DNA of 64,000 bases from Lolium rigidum. Lineage: Eukaryota > Streptophyta > Magnoliopsida > Poales > Poaceae. Under the pieces are notes generated by a model, which was not told where the DNA came from, did not search any database, and saw only the letters and a list, made by a program, of their open reading frames with translations. The stretch is taken from the NCBI RefSeq assembly GCF_022539505.1, contig NC_061510.1:32823047-32887046 (forward strand), given 5' to 3'. Shown in pieces: positions 20,964-32,385 of the stretch. A program made the translations under genes and the position numbers. The stretch's first letter is position 1. Every line of letters starts with the position of its first letter.

Positions 20964-22410
20964 ATGGCCAACCCTGAAAATACTAAGTTGTGTGACTTCA
21001 CAACCACAAATAATAATGATTTCTTATGCACACCTATTGCTCCACCTGCTACTACAGCAGAATTCTTTGAAATTAAACCTCGCTTTACTCGAATCTTGTT
21101 ATGCGAGAGCAATTTTCTAGTGTTAGTTCCGATGATGCCGCTGCCCATCTTAATAATTTTGTTGAACTATGTGAAATGCAAAAATATAAAGATGTAGATG
21201 GTGACATTATAAAATTAAAATTGTTCCCTTTCTCATTAAGAGGAAGAGCTAAAGATTGGTTGCTATCTCTCGCCTAAGAATAGTATTGATTCATGGACTA
21301 AATGCAAGGATGCTTTTATTGGTAGATATTATCCCCCTGCTAAAATTATATCTTTGAGGAGTAGCATAATGAATTTTAAACAATTAGATACTGAACATGT
21401 TGCTCAAGCTTGGGAGAGAATGAAATCTTTGGTTAAAAATTGCCCAAACCATGGACTGACTACTTGGATGATCATCCAAACTTTCTATGCAGGACTAAAT
21501 TTTTCTTCACGGAATTTATTGGATTCAGCTGTTGGAGGTACCTTTATGTCCATCACTCTTGGTGAAGCAACAAAGCTTCTTGATAATATGATGATCAACT
21601 ACTCTGAATGGCACACGGAAAGAGCTCCACAAGGTAAGAAGGTAAATTCTATCGAAGAAACCTCTTCCCTGAGTGATAAGATTGATGCTATTATGTCTAT
21701 GCTTGTGAATGGTAGGCCTAATGTTAATTCTAATAATGTTCCGTTAGCATCATTGGTTGCTCAAAAAGAATATGTTGATGTGAATTTCATTAAAAATAAC
21801 AATCACAATGATTCTAGGCCATATCCTGCTAATGGTAACTCTTATGGTAGATATGTTTCACCTAATGAAGAAAAGATGCTAGAAATTGAAAGATCCACCA
21901 AGAGCTTTATGCAATCACAATATGAGCAAAATAAATTGTTTACTAAAACTATGAATGAGCAATCTACCTTGTTGAAGAATATAGGGAATCAACTTGAAAA
22001 TCTGAATAGGGAGATCTCGGGGTTGCAAACTAAACTTGCTAATGCTGAAAACCGAATCTCATACATGTCTGCATCACAATCTTCTTTAATTAATAAAATG
22101 GCTGCTAAACCTGAGGATTTAGATGACAAAATTACTACTACAGCAAATGCCATCCAAATTAGAATTAATGAGAATATAAGATTAATGGCTGAACTGCGTG
22201 CTAGGTGGGATAGAGAAGAAAATGAAAAACTAGCTAAAGAGAAGAATGTAGCTAAAGTTTGGACTATTACCACCACTTGTAATGCTAATGCTACACATGT
22301 TGCTGCACCTCCTACTAATAATAATAAAAGAATTGGTGTTAGCAATGTTTCCACTTCTAATGCAAAGCGCGAGAAACTGCTCGAAACCGCTAAAACTGCT
22401 GAAACCGCCT
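20964..22410 (+). pseudogene. gag: Element D gag
   Basis: Starts MANPENTKLCDF at 20964. The Retrotrans_gag core follows (VELCEMQKYKDVDGDIIKLK, SLRGRAKDWLLSL, then IMNFKQLDTEHVAQAWERMK). The second half (21354-22415) is a long hydrophilic region with a coiled-coil-like heptad stretch around 21900-22060 (NIGNQLENLNREISGLQTKL). There are frame breaks near 21110, 21271 and 22381. At the last two the sequence reads CTCG where the reading frame expects CTG. No CCHC knuckle is visible. The product would be the particle shell protein. Confidence 0.88.
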
Positions 22411-23115
22411 CGTGATAAAGCTGCTGAAATTTTTTCCAACATTGGGGATGATGATCCCATTGCTTTAGATTATAATGGTTTGAATTTTGATGATTGCCAC
22501 ATCTCTGAAGTTATAAAGTTCTTACAAAAACTTGCTAAAAGTCCTAATGCTAGTGCTATAAATTTGGCTTTCACGCAACATATTACAAATGCTCTCATAA
22601 AAGCTAGAGAAGAGAAACTAGAGCGCGAAGTCTCTATTCCTAAAAAGCTAGAGGATGGTTGGGAGCCCATCATTAAGATGAAGGTTAAAGATTTTGATTG
22701 TAATGCCTTATGTGATCTTGGTGCAAGTATTTCTGTTATGCCTAAGAAAATTTATAATATGCTTGACTTGCCACCGCTGAAAAATTGTTATTTGGATGTT
22801 AATCTTGCTGATCATTCTACAAAGAAACCTTTGGGGAAAGTTGATAATGTTCGCATTACCGTTAACAATAACCTTGTCCCCGTTGATTTTGTTGTCTTGG
22901 ATATTGAATGCAATGCATCTTGTCCCATTATATTGGGAAGACCTTTTCTTCGAACTGTTGGTGCTATCATTGATATGAAGGAAGGTAATATAAAATATCA
23001 ATTTCCTCTCAAGAAAGGTATGGAACACTTCCCTAGAAAGAGAATGAAGTTACCTTTTGATTCTATTATGAGAACAAATTATGATGTTGATACTTCGTCT
23101 CTTGATAATACTTGA
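22411..23115 (+). pseudogene. Element D aspartic-protease-like domain
   Basis: Continuous frame from the end of gag to the stop at 23113-23115. The retropepsin-like site is LCDLGASISVMPKKIYNML (D-x-G), followed by the hydrophobic block VPVDFVVLDIE and CPIILGRPFLRTVGAIIDMKEG, the second conserved turn. This arrangement is the usual Athila-lineage protease. It ends DTSSLDNT and stops; nothing resembling RT follows. With one base change at 22381 it would be fused to gag, as normal for the family. Confidence 0.88.
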
Positions 23116-25695
23116 TATACACTTTCTGCGCCTAGCTGAAAGGCGTTAAAGAAAAGCGCTTATGGGAGACAACCCATGTTTTTACCTACAGTACTTTGTT
23201 TTTATTTTGTGTCTTGGAAGTTGTTTACTACTGTAGCAACCTCTCCTTATCTTAGTTTAGTGTTTTATTGTGCCAAGTAAAGTCGTTGATAGAAAAGTTC
23301 ATACTAGATTTGGATTACTGCGCAGAAACAGATTTCTTTGCTGTCACGAATCTGGGCTGTTTTACCCTGTAGGTAACTCAGAAAATTATGCCAATTTACG
23401 TGAGTGATCCTCAGATATGTATGCAACTTTCATTCAATTTGAGCATTTTCATTTGAGCAAGTCTGGTGCCTCGATAAAATTCGTCAATACGAACTGTTCT
23501 GTTTTGACAGATTCTGCCTTTTATTTCGCATTGCCTCTTTTGCTATGTTGGATGAATTTCTTTGATCCATTAATGTCCAGTAGCATTATGCAATGTCCAG
23601 AAGTGTTAAGAATGATTGTGTCACCTCTGAATATGTTAATTTTTATTGTCGCTAACCCTCTAATGAGATGTTCTAAGTTTGGTGTGGAGGAAGTTTTCAA
23701 GGATCAAGAGAGGAGTATGATGCAACATGATCAAGGAGAGTGAAAGCTCTAAGCTTGGGGATGCCCCGGTGGTTCACCCCTGCATATATTAAGAAGACTC
23801 AAGCGTCTAAGCTTGGGGATGCCCAAGGCATCCCCTTCTTCATCGACAACATTATCAGGTTCCTCCCCCGAAACTATATTTTTATTCCATCACATCTTAT
23901 GTGCTTTGCTTGGAGCGTCGGTTTGTTTTTGTTTTTTGTTTTGTTTGAATAAAATGGATCCTAGCATTCACTTTATGGGAGAGAGACACGCTCCGCTGTA
24001 GCATATGGACAAGTATGTCCTTAGTTTCTACTCATAGTATTCATGGCGAAGTTTCTCCTTCGTTAAATTGTTATATGGTTGGAATTGGAAAATGATACAT
24101 GTAGTAATTGCTATAATGTTTTGGGTAATGTGATACTTGGCAATTGTTGTGCTCATGATTAAGCTCTTGCATCATATGCTTTGCACCCATTAATGAAGAA
24201 ATATATAGAGCATGCTAAAATTTGGTTTGCATATTTGGTTTCTCTAAGGTCTAGATAATTTCTAGTATTGAGTTTGAACAACAAGGAAGACGGTGTAGAG
24301 TCTTATAATGTTTTCAATATGTCTTTTATGTGAGTTTTGCTGCACCGGTTCATCCTTGTGTTTGTTTCAAATAAGCCTTGCTAGCCTAAACCTTGTATCG
24401 AGTGGGAATACTTCTCATGCATCCAAAATACTTGAGCCAACCACTATGCCATTTGTGTCCACCATACCTACCTACTACATGGTATTTTCCGCCATTCCAA
24501 AGTAAATTGCTTGAGTGCTACCTTTAAAATTCCATCATTCACCTTTGCAATATATAGCTCATGGGACAAATAGCTTAAAAACTATTGTGGTATTGAATAT
24601 GTAATTATGCACTTTATCTCTTATTAAGTTGCTTGTTGTGCGATAACCATGTTCACTGGGGACGCCATCAACTACTCATTGTTGAATTTCATGTGAGTTG
24701 CTATGCATGTTCGTCTCTTGTCTGAAGTAAGAGCGATCTACCACCCTATGGTTAAGCATGCATATTGTTAGAGAAGAACATTGGGCCGCTAACTAAAGCC
24801 ATGATCCATGGTGGAAGTTTCAGATTTGGACATATATCCTCAATCTCAAATGAGAAAATTATTAATTGTTGTTACATGCTTATGCATAAAAGAGGAGTCC
24901 ATTATCTCGTTGTCTATGTTGTCCCGGTATGGATGTCTAAGTTGAGAATAATCAATAGCGAGAAATCCAATGCGAGCTTTCTCCTTAGACCTTTGTACAG
25001 GAGGCATAGAGGTACCCCTTTGTGACACTTGGTTAAAACATGTGCATTGTGATGATCCGGTAGTCCAAGCTAATTAGGACAAGGTGCGGGCACTATTAGT
25101 ATACTATGCATGAGGCTTGCAACTTGTAAGATATAATTTACATGATACATATGCTTTATTACTACCGTTGACAAAATTGTTTCATGTTTTCAAAATCAAA
25201 GCTCTAGCACAAATATAGCAATCGATGCTTTTCCTCTATGGAGGACCATTCTTTTACTTTCAATGTTGAGTCAGTTCACCTATTTCTCTCCACCTCAAGA
25301 AGCAAACACTTGTGTGAACTGTGCATTGATTCCTACATACTTGCTTATTGCACTTATTATATTACTCTATGTTGACAATATCCATGAGATATACATGTTA
25401 CAAGTTGAAAGCAACCGCTGAAACTTAATCTTCTTTTGTGTTGCTTCAATGCTTTTACTATGAATTATTGCTTTATGAGTTAACTCTTATGCAAGACTTA
25501 TTGATGCTTGTCTTGAAGTGCTATTCATGAAAAGTCTTTGCGATATGATTCACTTGTTTACTCATGTAATATACATTGTTTTGATCGCTGCATTCACTAC
25601 ATATGCTTTACAAATAGTATGATCAAGGTTATGATGGCATGTCACTCCGTAAATTATCCGTGTTATCGTTTTACTCGCTCGGGACGAGCGGAACT
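23116..25695 (+). other. Element D non-coding region replacing pol
   Basis: About 2.6 kb, AT-rich, with no ORF resembling a known domain. It holds two internal copies of the PPT word AAGCTTGGGGATGCC (23751-23765 and 23809-23823). The second continues into a 9-bp perfect hairpin (GGGGATGCC CAA GGCATCCCC, 23815-23835). The true PPT at 25696-25710 repeats the same word. Confidence 0.8.
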
Positions 25696-25709
25696 AAGCT
25701 TGGGGATGC

Positions 25710-27308
25710 CGATACGTCACCGACGTATCGATAATTTCTTATGTTCCATGCCACATTATTGATGTTATCTACATGTTTTATGCACACTTTATGTCATATT
25801 CGTGCATTTTCTCGGAACTAACCTATTAACAAGATGCCGAAGTGCCGCTTGTCGTTTCCTGCTGTTTTTGGTTTCAGAAATCCTAGTAACGAAATATTCT
25901 CGGAATTGGACGAAATCAACGCCCAGGGTCCTATTTTGCCACGAAGCTTCCAGAAGTCCGAAGAAGAGACGGAGAGGGGCCACGAGGGGGCCACACCCTA
26001 GGGCGGCGCGGCCCCCCTTGGCCGCGCGGCCCTGTGGTGTGGGGCCCTCGTGCCGCCTCTTGACCTGCCCTTCCGCCTACTTAAAGCCTCCGTTGCGAAA
26101 CCCCCAGTACCGAGAGCCACGATACGGAAAACCTTCCAGAGACGCCGCCATTGCCGATCCCATCTCGGGGATCCAGGAGATCGCCTCCGGCACCCCGCCG
26201 GAGAGGGGAATCATCTCCCGGAGGACTCTACGCCGCCATGGTCGCCTCCGGAGTGATGTGTGAGTAGTCTACCCCTGGACTATGGGTCCATAGCGAGTAG
26301 CTAGATGGTTGTCTTCTCCCCATTGTGCTATCATTGTCGGATCTTGTGAGCTGCCTAACATGATCAAGATCATCTATCCGTAATTCTATATGTTGCGTTT
26401 GTTGGGATCCGATGAATAGAGAATACTTGTTATGTTGATTATCAAAGTTATGTCTATGTGTTGTTTATGATCTTGCATGCTCTCCGTTATTAGTAGATGC
26501 TCTGGCCAAGTTGATGCTAGTAACTCCAAGAGGGAGTATTTATGCTCGATAGTGGGTTCATGTCTCCGTGAATCTAGAGGGGTGACAAGAACCTCTAAGG
26601 TTATGGATGTGCTGTTGCCACTAGGGATAAAACATTGGTGCTATGTTCAAGGATGTAGTCACTAGTTACATTACGCGCAATACTTAATGCAATTGTCTGT
26701 TGTTAGCAACTTAATACTGGAAGGGGTTCGGATGATAACCTGAAGGTGGACTTTTTAGGCATAGATGCAGTTGGATGGCGGTCTATGTACTTTGTCGTAA
26801 TGCCCAATTAAATCTCACTATACTCATCATAATATGTATGTGCATGGTCATGCCCTCTTTATTTGTCAATTGCCCAACTGTAATTTGTTCACCCAACATG
26901 CTGTTTATCTTATGGGAGAGACACCTCTAGTGAACCGTGGACCCCGGTCCAATTCTCTATACTCGAAATACAATCTCATCGCAATACTCGTTTCTACTCG
27001 TTTTCTCGCAAACAATCATCTTCCACACAATACGGTTAATCCTTTGTTACAGCAAGCCGGTGAGATTGAAAACATCACCGTTTCGTTGGGGCAAAGTACT
27101 TTGGTTGTGTTGTGCAGAGTTCCACGTTGGCGCCGGAATCCCCGGTGTTGCGCCGCACTACATCCCGCCGCCATCAACCTTCAACGTGCTTCTTGGCTCC
27201 TCCTCGGTTCGATAAACTTTGGTTTCTTTCTCGAGGGAAAACTTGCTGCTGTGCGCATCATACCTTCCTCTTGGGGTTCCCAACGAACGTGTGAGTTACA
27301 CGCCATCG
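25710..27308 (+). repeat. Element D 3' LTR
   Basis: 1,599 bp, starting (C)GATACGTCACCGACG directly after the polypurine tract AAGCTTGGGGATGC. It is colinear with the 5' LTR. Confidence 0.92.
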
Positions 27309-27540
27309 GGATGGCACACCGAACTTGAGAGTACCGAGCTTTCCGAGTCGCGTAAACATTCTTTACTTCATCGGTTTCAGTTTCGCAGGAGGGTCACCTA
27401 GCGGTGCATCAAGCACATATTGCAGATTTCCGCCGGAGAGGAAGATCCTCACATGACGGAACCGAGTCGGTGAAGTTGCTACCATTGCTCTTAAGCTTTT
27501 CTTTCTCTAGGAACCGGTTAAAATTGATTGGGGACGCCAT
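27309..27540 (-). pseudogene. gag: Element B gag N-terminus
   Basis: The minus-strand ATG at 27540-27538 opens a copia Gag start (MASPINFNRFLEKEKLKS, then the SNFTD motif). A frame break follows near 27464, where CTCGG stands in place of CTGG. The frame beyond it reads VRIFLSGGNLQYVLDAPLGD, the usual copia Gag N-terminal text. It is interrupted at 27313 by element D and continues at 19117. Confidence 0.8.
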
Positions 27541-28740
27541 CTCTACAACATATATTTGCAAAAGTTTAGACTAAGTTTATGACAAATTGAGTTCAAATTT
27601 TAATTCAACATAATTAAAAATCTAGGTGAACTCCCACTCAAAACAAATCCCTCGCATTGTCTTAGTGATCACACGAACCAAATCCACCACACCTAAGTCC
27701 GATCATCACGAGACAAGGTGTAATTTCAATGGCGAACACTCAAAGTGTTCATCATATCAACCATATGATTCATGCTCTACCTTTCGGTATCACGTGTTCC
27801 GAGACCATGTCTGTACATGCTAGAGTCGTCAAGGCCACCTTAGTATCCGCATGTGCAAAACTGGCTTGCACCCGTTGTATGCACTTGTTGATTCTATCAC
27901 ACCCGATCATCACGAGATGCTTCGAAACGGCAAGTCTTGGCAACGGTGCTACTAAGGATGAACACTTTATTATCTTGATATTTTAGTGAGGGATCATCTT
28001 ATAATGCTACCGTCGCGATCTATGCAAAATAAGATACATAAAAGGATTAACATCACATGCAGTTCATATGTGATATGATATGGCCCTTTTTGTTTTTGCG
28101 CCTTTGATCTTCATCTCCAAAGCACGGACATGATCTCCATCATCTTCGGGCAAAATCTCCATCATCGTCGGCGTAGCGTCAAGGTCAATGGCGCCGTCTT
28201 CATGGTTGTTCACCTCATGTAGCAACTATTACAACTATTTTGAAATACTACTCAACATGAAATTTAAAGACAACCATAAGGCTCCTGCCGGTTGCCACAA
28301 TACAATAATGATCATCTCATACATATTCATCATCACATTATGGCCATATCACATCACCAAACCCTGCAAAAACAAGTTAGACGTCTCTAATTTGGTTTGC
28401 ATATTTTACGTGGTTTAGGGTTTTCGAGAGAGATCTAATCTACCTACGAACATGAACCACAACATTGATACTAATGTTGTCAATAGAAGAGTAAATTGAA
28501 TCTTCACTATAGTAGGAGAGACGAGACACCCGCAAAGCCTCTTATGCAATACAAGTTGCATGTCGAACGAGGAACAAGTCTCATGAACGCGGTCATGTAA
28601 AGTTAGTCCGAGCCGCTTCCTCCCACTATGCCACAAAGATGCAAAGTACTCAAACTAAAGATAACAAGAGCATCAACGCCAACAAAACCATTGTGTTCTA
28701 CTCGTGCAACCATCTATGCATAAACACGGCTCTGATACCA
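27541..28740 (-). other. Element B leader and primer binding site
   Basis: Non-coding leader of about 1.2 kb between PBS and gag. The PBS TGGTATCAGAGC (plus-strand 28729-28740) is complementary to initiator tRNA-Met and abuts the 5' LTR, as in BARE/Angela elements. No ORF of note. Confidence 0.85.
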
Positions 28741-28741
28741 C

Positions 28742-30520
28742 TGTAGGGATTCGTTGCATAGAAAACAAAAAAAAATCCTACCGCGAGAACGCAATCCAAG
28801 ACAAGATGCAATCTAGAAGACGGTAGCAATGAGGGGATGATCGAGACTCACCCTTGAAGACTTCCAAAGCCTACAAGATGAGGCTCTTGTTGCTGAGGTA
28901 GACGTTCACTTGCCGCTTGCAAAAGCGCGTAGAAGATCTTGATCACGGTGCCACGATCGGGCAGCACCTCCGTACTCGGTCACACGTTCGGTGTTGATGA
29001 AGACGACGTCCACCTCCCCGTTCCAGCGGGCAGCAGAAGTAGTAGCTCCTCCTTGAATCCGGCAGCACGACGGCGTGGTGGCGGTGGCGATGGAGATCTC
29101 CGGCAGAGCTTCGCTAAGCGTTGCGGGAGAGGAGGAGGAGTGGGGCGGCTAGGGTTTGGGGAGAGGGGGTGGCCGGCTACCTTGGGGTGCGGCCAAGGTG
29201 GTGGTGTTGTGGTATCCGGCCCCCTCCCCTTGGCCCCTCATTATATAGGTGGAAGCCCCAAGTGTTGGAGTACAAGTCTTCGAATAAGACCCCAACCCAA
29301 AACCTTCCATGTAGTAGGGAAATCTACCCATGGTGGGAATCCCACTTGTGGTGGGATTCCCCCCTTCCATGTGGGGGTGGCCGGCCATCTTGGTGGAGTC
29401 CAAGGTGGACTCCCCCCTCTAGGGTTGGCCGGCCATGGGGAGGTGGAGTCCCTCCGGGACTCCTCCTTCCTTAGTGATTTCTTCCGGACTTTTCTAGAAC
29501 CTTCTAGAACCTTCCGTAGAATCTTCCGGATCATTTTAAATCTTGTAAAATGACTTCCTATATATGAATCTTATTCTCCGGACCATTCGGGAACTCCTCG
29601 TGATGTCCGGGATCTCATCCGGGACTTCGAACAAAACTTCGAACTCCATTCCATATTCAAGTTCTACCATTTCAACATCAAACCTTAAGTGTGTCACCCT
29701 ACGGTTCGTGAACTATGCGGACATGGTTGAGTACTCTCTCCGATCAATAACCAATAGCGGGATCTGGAGATCCATAATGGCTCCCACATATTCAACGATG
29801 ACTTCAGTGATCGAATGAACCATTCACATATGATACCAATTCCCTTTATCACGCGATATTTTACTTGTCCGAGGTTTGATCATCGGTATCACTCTATACC
29901 TTGTTCAACCTCGTCTCCTGACAAGTACTCTTTACTCGTACCGTGGTATGTGGTCTCTTATGAACTTATTCATATGCTTGCAAGACATTAGATGACATTC
30001 CACCGAGAGGGGCCGGAGTATATCTATCCGTCATCGGGATGGACAAATCCCATCGTTGATCCATATGCCTCAACTCATACTTTTCGGATACTTAATCCCA
30101 CCTTTATAACCACCCATTTACGCAGAGTGGTGTTTGATGTAATCAAAGTACCTTTCCGGTATAAGTGATTTATATGATCTCATGGTCATAAGGACTAGGT
30201 AACTATGTATCGAAAGCTTATAGCAAATAACTTAATGACGTGATCTTATGCTACGCTTAATTGGGTGTGTCCATTACATCATTCATATAATGATATAACC
30301 TTGTTATTAATAACATCCAATGTTCATGATTATGAAACTAATCATCCATTAATCAACAAGCTAGTTAAGAGGCATACTAGGGACTCTTTGTTGTTTACAT
30401 ATCACACATGTATCAATGTTTCGGTTAATACAATTATAGCATGGTATATAAACATTTATCATAAACATAAAGATATATAATAACCACTTTTATTATTGCC
30501 TCTTGGGCATATCTCCAACA
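28742..30520 (-). repeat. Element B 5' LTR (intact)
   Basis: 1,779 bp; element-strand ends TGTTGGAGAT and GAATCCCTACA. A TATA box (TATATAA, plus-strand 29242-29248) lies upstream of a GC-rich leader with CTAGGGTTGGCCGGCC-type repeats. It serves as the reference for recognising the inversion in the 3' LTR. Confidence 0.95.
29241..29249 (-). promoter_or_regulatory. TATA box of element B 5' LTR
   Basis: Minus-strand CTATATAA in CCACCTATATAATGAG; the same box is in the 3' LTR near 5294-5301. It matches the position of the promoter known in BARE-type LTRs. Confidence 0.7.
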
Positions 30521-30876
30521 AATGGGCCCCACCATACCCAGAAGTACCGCAACAATTCCTCTGGAGGATTCACCCAAAGATACAACAATCCCCTTGCTCA
30601 GAGTTATCGCCCCAACTACACCAACAACAATGGAGGACCCCCGAAGCCCGGAGGCAACAACAACAACAGCCACCACAACAACAACCACCCCAACAGCAAC
30701 AACAACAATGGAAACAACAACAACACCAATACTTCCCCGAGGACTGGGAGCAATGCTACCCCCGTCACCCCCAAGGACAAGGCAACCATCAACTGCTATG
30801 AATGTGGAGTTGTGGGTCACTACTCCAACGAGTGCCCCAAGAAGCTTGCCAAGATTGCCGCCAATACCGCAGCACC
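30521..30876 (+). pseudogene. gag: Element A gag, second part (linker and zinc knuckle)
   Basis: Resumes at the TSD (AATGG) with NGPHHTQKYRNNSSGGF. It passes through an Asn-rich linker encoded by CAACAA repeats and reaches the retroviral-type zinc knuckle CYECGVVGHYSNECPKKL (C-x2-C-x4-H-x4-C). It is interrupted at 30876 by the CACTA transposon (TSD ACC). The same region in element E has a much longer poly-Asn tract. Confidence 0.9.
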
Positions 30877-31152
30877 CACTACAAGGAAAAGGGGTACCGC
30901 TGGCGAACTAAAAATGCCCATTGCCGGCGCACCACGAGCCCGCCGGTGCGAACGCGCCGGTGATAAATGGTCACTACCGGCGCACCAGGCAGTGCACCGG
31001 CGATAGATGGATACTGCCGGCGCGCCTTCGACGCTTCGCTGGCAAAGAACCATTTTCACCGGCGCACCATCAGGTGCGCCTGCAGTAGTGCTTCCAGCAC
31101 TGGCGCATTCCACGTGCGCCGGCAGTAGGTCATTTAGGTGCGCCGGCAATAA
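30877..31152 (+). repeat. CACTA left TIR and subterminal repeats
   Basis: After the TIR there are at least nine copies, in both orientations, of a CCGGCGCACC/GGTGCGCCGG-like motif between 30920 and 31150, spaced 15-45 bases apart. These are candidate TNPA-binding sites. Confidence 0.85.
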
Positions 31153-32385
31153 ATTCGAAAATTCTTTTTTCAGCTTTTTTCCAGCATATTACAATACATA
31201 TTTGACAGACAGCAGTATATATTTACAACGCAGTTCATATTTATACAATATTACATGCAATATGAGAAGCACATAGAGAGCCAAGTTTCATTTCGGTATC
31301 AGTACACAAATACGCAAGTCTCGTTTCGGAATGTTGATTCATACAACACATGTGCATATGCAACACCGAACGACGAAGTTTCACAAAGTTAGAAGTCTTG
31401 GTACATAGTCGTCACAAGTATCATCATACACCTCACAATGTAGGTCCTAACCTAAACTACAATCACATAGAACATGACCAACATGGTCATGATGACCATC
31501 ATCACGAAGGCCATGGTCTTCATCCGGTTCCTCCTCATGTCCCTCGTCTCTCCCGCTAGATAACGGGCGTATCTTCCTTCCGCCTCCACCCTAGTGGGGT
31601 ATCCCTTGTAGTCGTTGCCGCTGAAACGGTGCACCTGTCTCCGACAGTCCTCCCGCCGTCGTAGACTCCAGGAACCCTCCCCTTGTACACGACATATGTC
31701 GTCGGCATCTCCATTCACAAGACAAGTAAAACGTTAGTACCAATGCAATGAACAAGTGCCAACTCAAATAAGAGACAAGTAGTATGAACTAAATAGCATG
31801 TGCCTCATACTTTGTTGGTCGAAATAAATAATAACATACAGGGATGGGGTCGGTGAGGCTAGGTAGGATGCACAATAGATTGATATTTGTGGCCATCACA
31901 CCAAGCCTCACCGGCCCCACCCCGGAAGTGTACAAGTGACCGAACATTTTAATCATCGGCCAATGCAATTAAGAAGTGCGAACTCAAATAGAAGACAAGT
32001 AGTACGAATTAAATAGCGTGCCTCATACTCTGTCGGTCGAAACAAATATTAACATCCAGGGATGGAGTAAGTGAGGCTAGGTAGGATGCACAATAGATTG
32101 ATACCTGTGGCCGTCGCACCAAGGCTCACTGGCTCCACCCCCGAGTGTACGATTGACCGAACATTCTAATCATCGGCGAACTCCAAATACGAGGCAAGTA
32201 GTGATCGAGTAAATGCAAATAATTATTAAGCTTTGTACGCCATAATCTTGAAATATATAGCAAAGTAAATGAAACTACAGACACATGTTCACATGCACAT
32301 TCATACAACTAAATAAAAGCAACTAGTCGATTCTATGGGAATATATAGCAATTATTACAAGTACGGAAGTTCAAGGACATATCGT
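31153..32385. repeat. CACTA 3' non-coding region with 220-bp tandem duplication
   Basis: No coding. 31741-31960 and 31961-32177 are two diverged tandem copies. Each begins CAATGCAAT, contains GGTAGGATGCACAATAGATTG and ends ATTCTAATCATCGGC-like text. A partial third start follows at 32178-32205. The element's ORF2 ends just beyond (32386). Confidence 0.85.

Larger units (their letters stand above)
19118..27308 (+). mobile_element. Element D: Athila-lineage (Sabrina/WHAM-like) gypsy element, gag-protease only
   Basis: 8,191 bp, inserted in B's gag with TSD GGATG (19113-19117 and 27309-27313). LTRs of about 1.6 kb begin TGATACGTC (first base changed in the 3' copy) and end ACGCCATCA (G at the end of the 3' copy). 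The PBS, a TGGCGCCGTTGTCGGGGA type, is usual for the Athila lineage. Only gag and an aspartic-protease-like domain are encoded (20964-23115). The following 2.6 kb to the PPT have no RT, RNase H or integrase, so the element is non-autonomous. The family name is a recollection of sequence style, not a database match. Confidence 0.9.
4798..30520 (-). mobile_element. Element B: Angela/BARE-like Ty1/copia retrotransposon carrying two nested insertions
   Basis: Bounded by TGTAGGGATTC at the left and ATCTCCAACA at the right, with 5-bp TSD AATGG on both sides, inserted in A's gag. The order on the minus strand is 5' LTR, PBS, leader, gag, zinc knuckle, protease, integrase, RT, which is the copia order (integrase before RT). 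Element C split the integrase and element D split gag. The RNase H domain, the polypurine tract and most of the 3' LTR's U3 are missing at the left end, where a rearranged LTR abuts RT. The LTR terminus, read on the element strand as TGTTGGAGATATGCCC, is typical of Angela/BARE/WIS. Confidence 0.95.

Noticed and set aside
28939..29553. 204-aa ORF in B's 5' LTR
   Set aside because: Falls in the GC-rich LTR leader on the strand opposite to the element; the 3' LTR copy has frame changes, and composition alone explains it.
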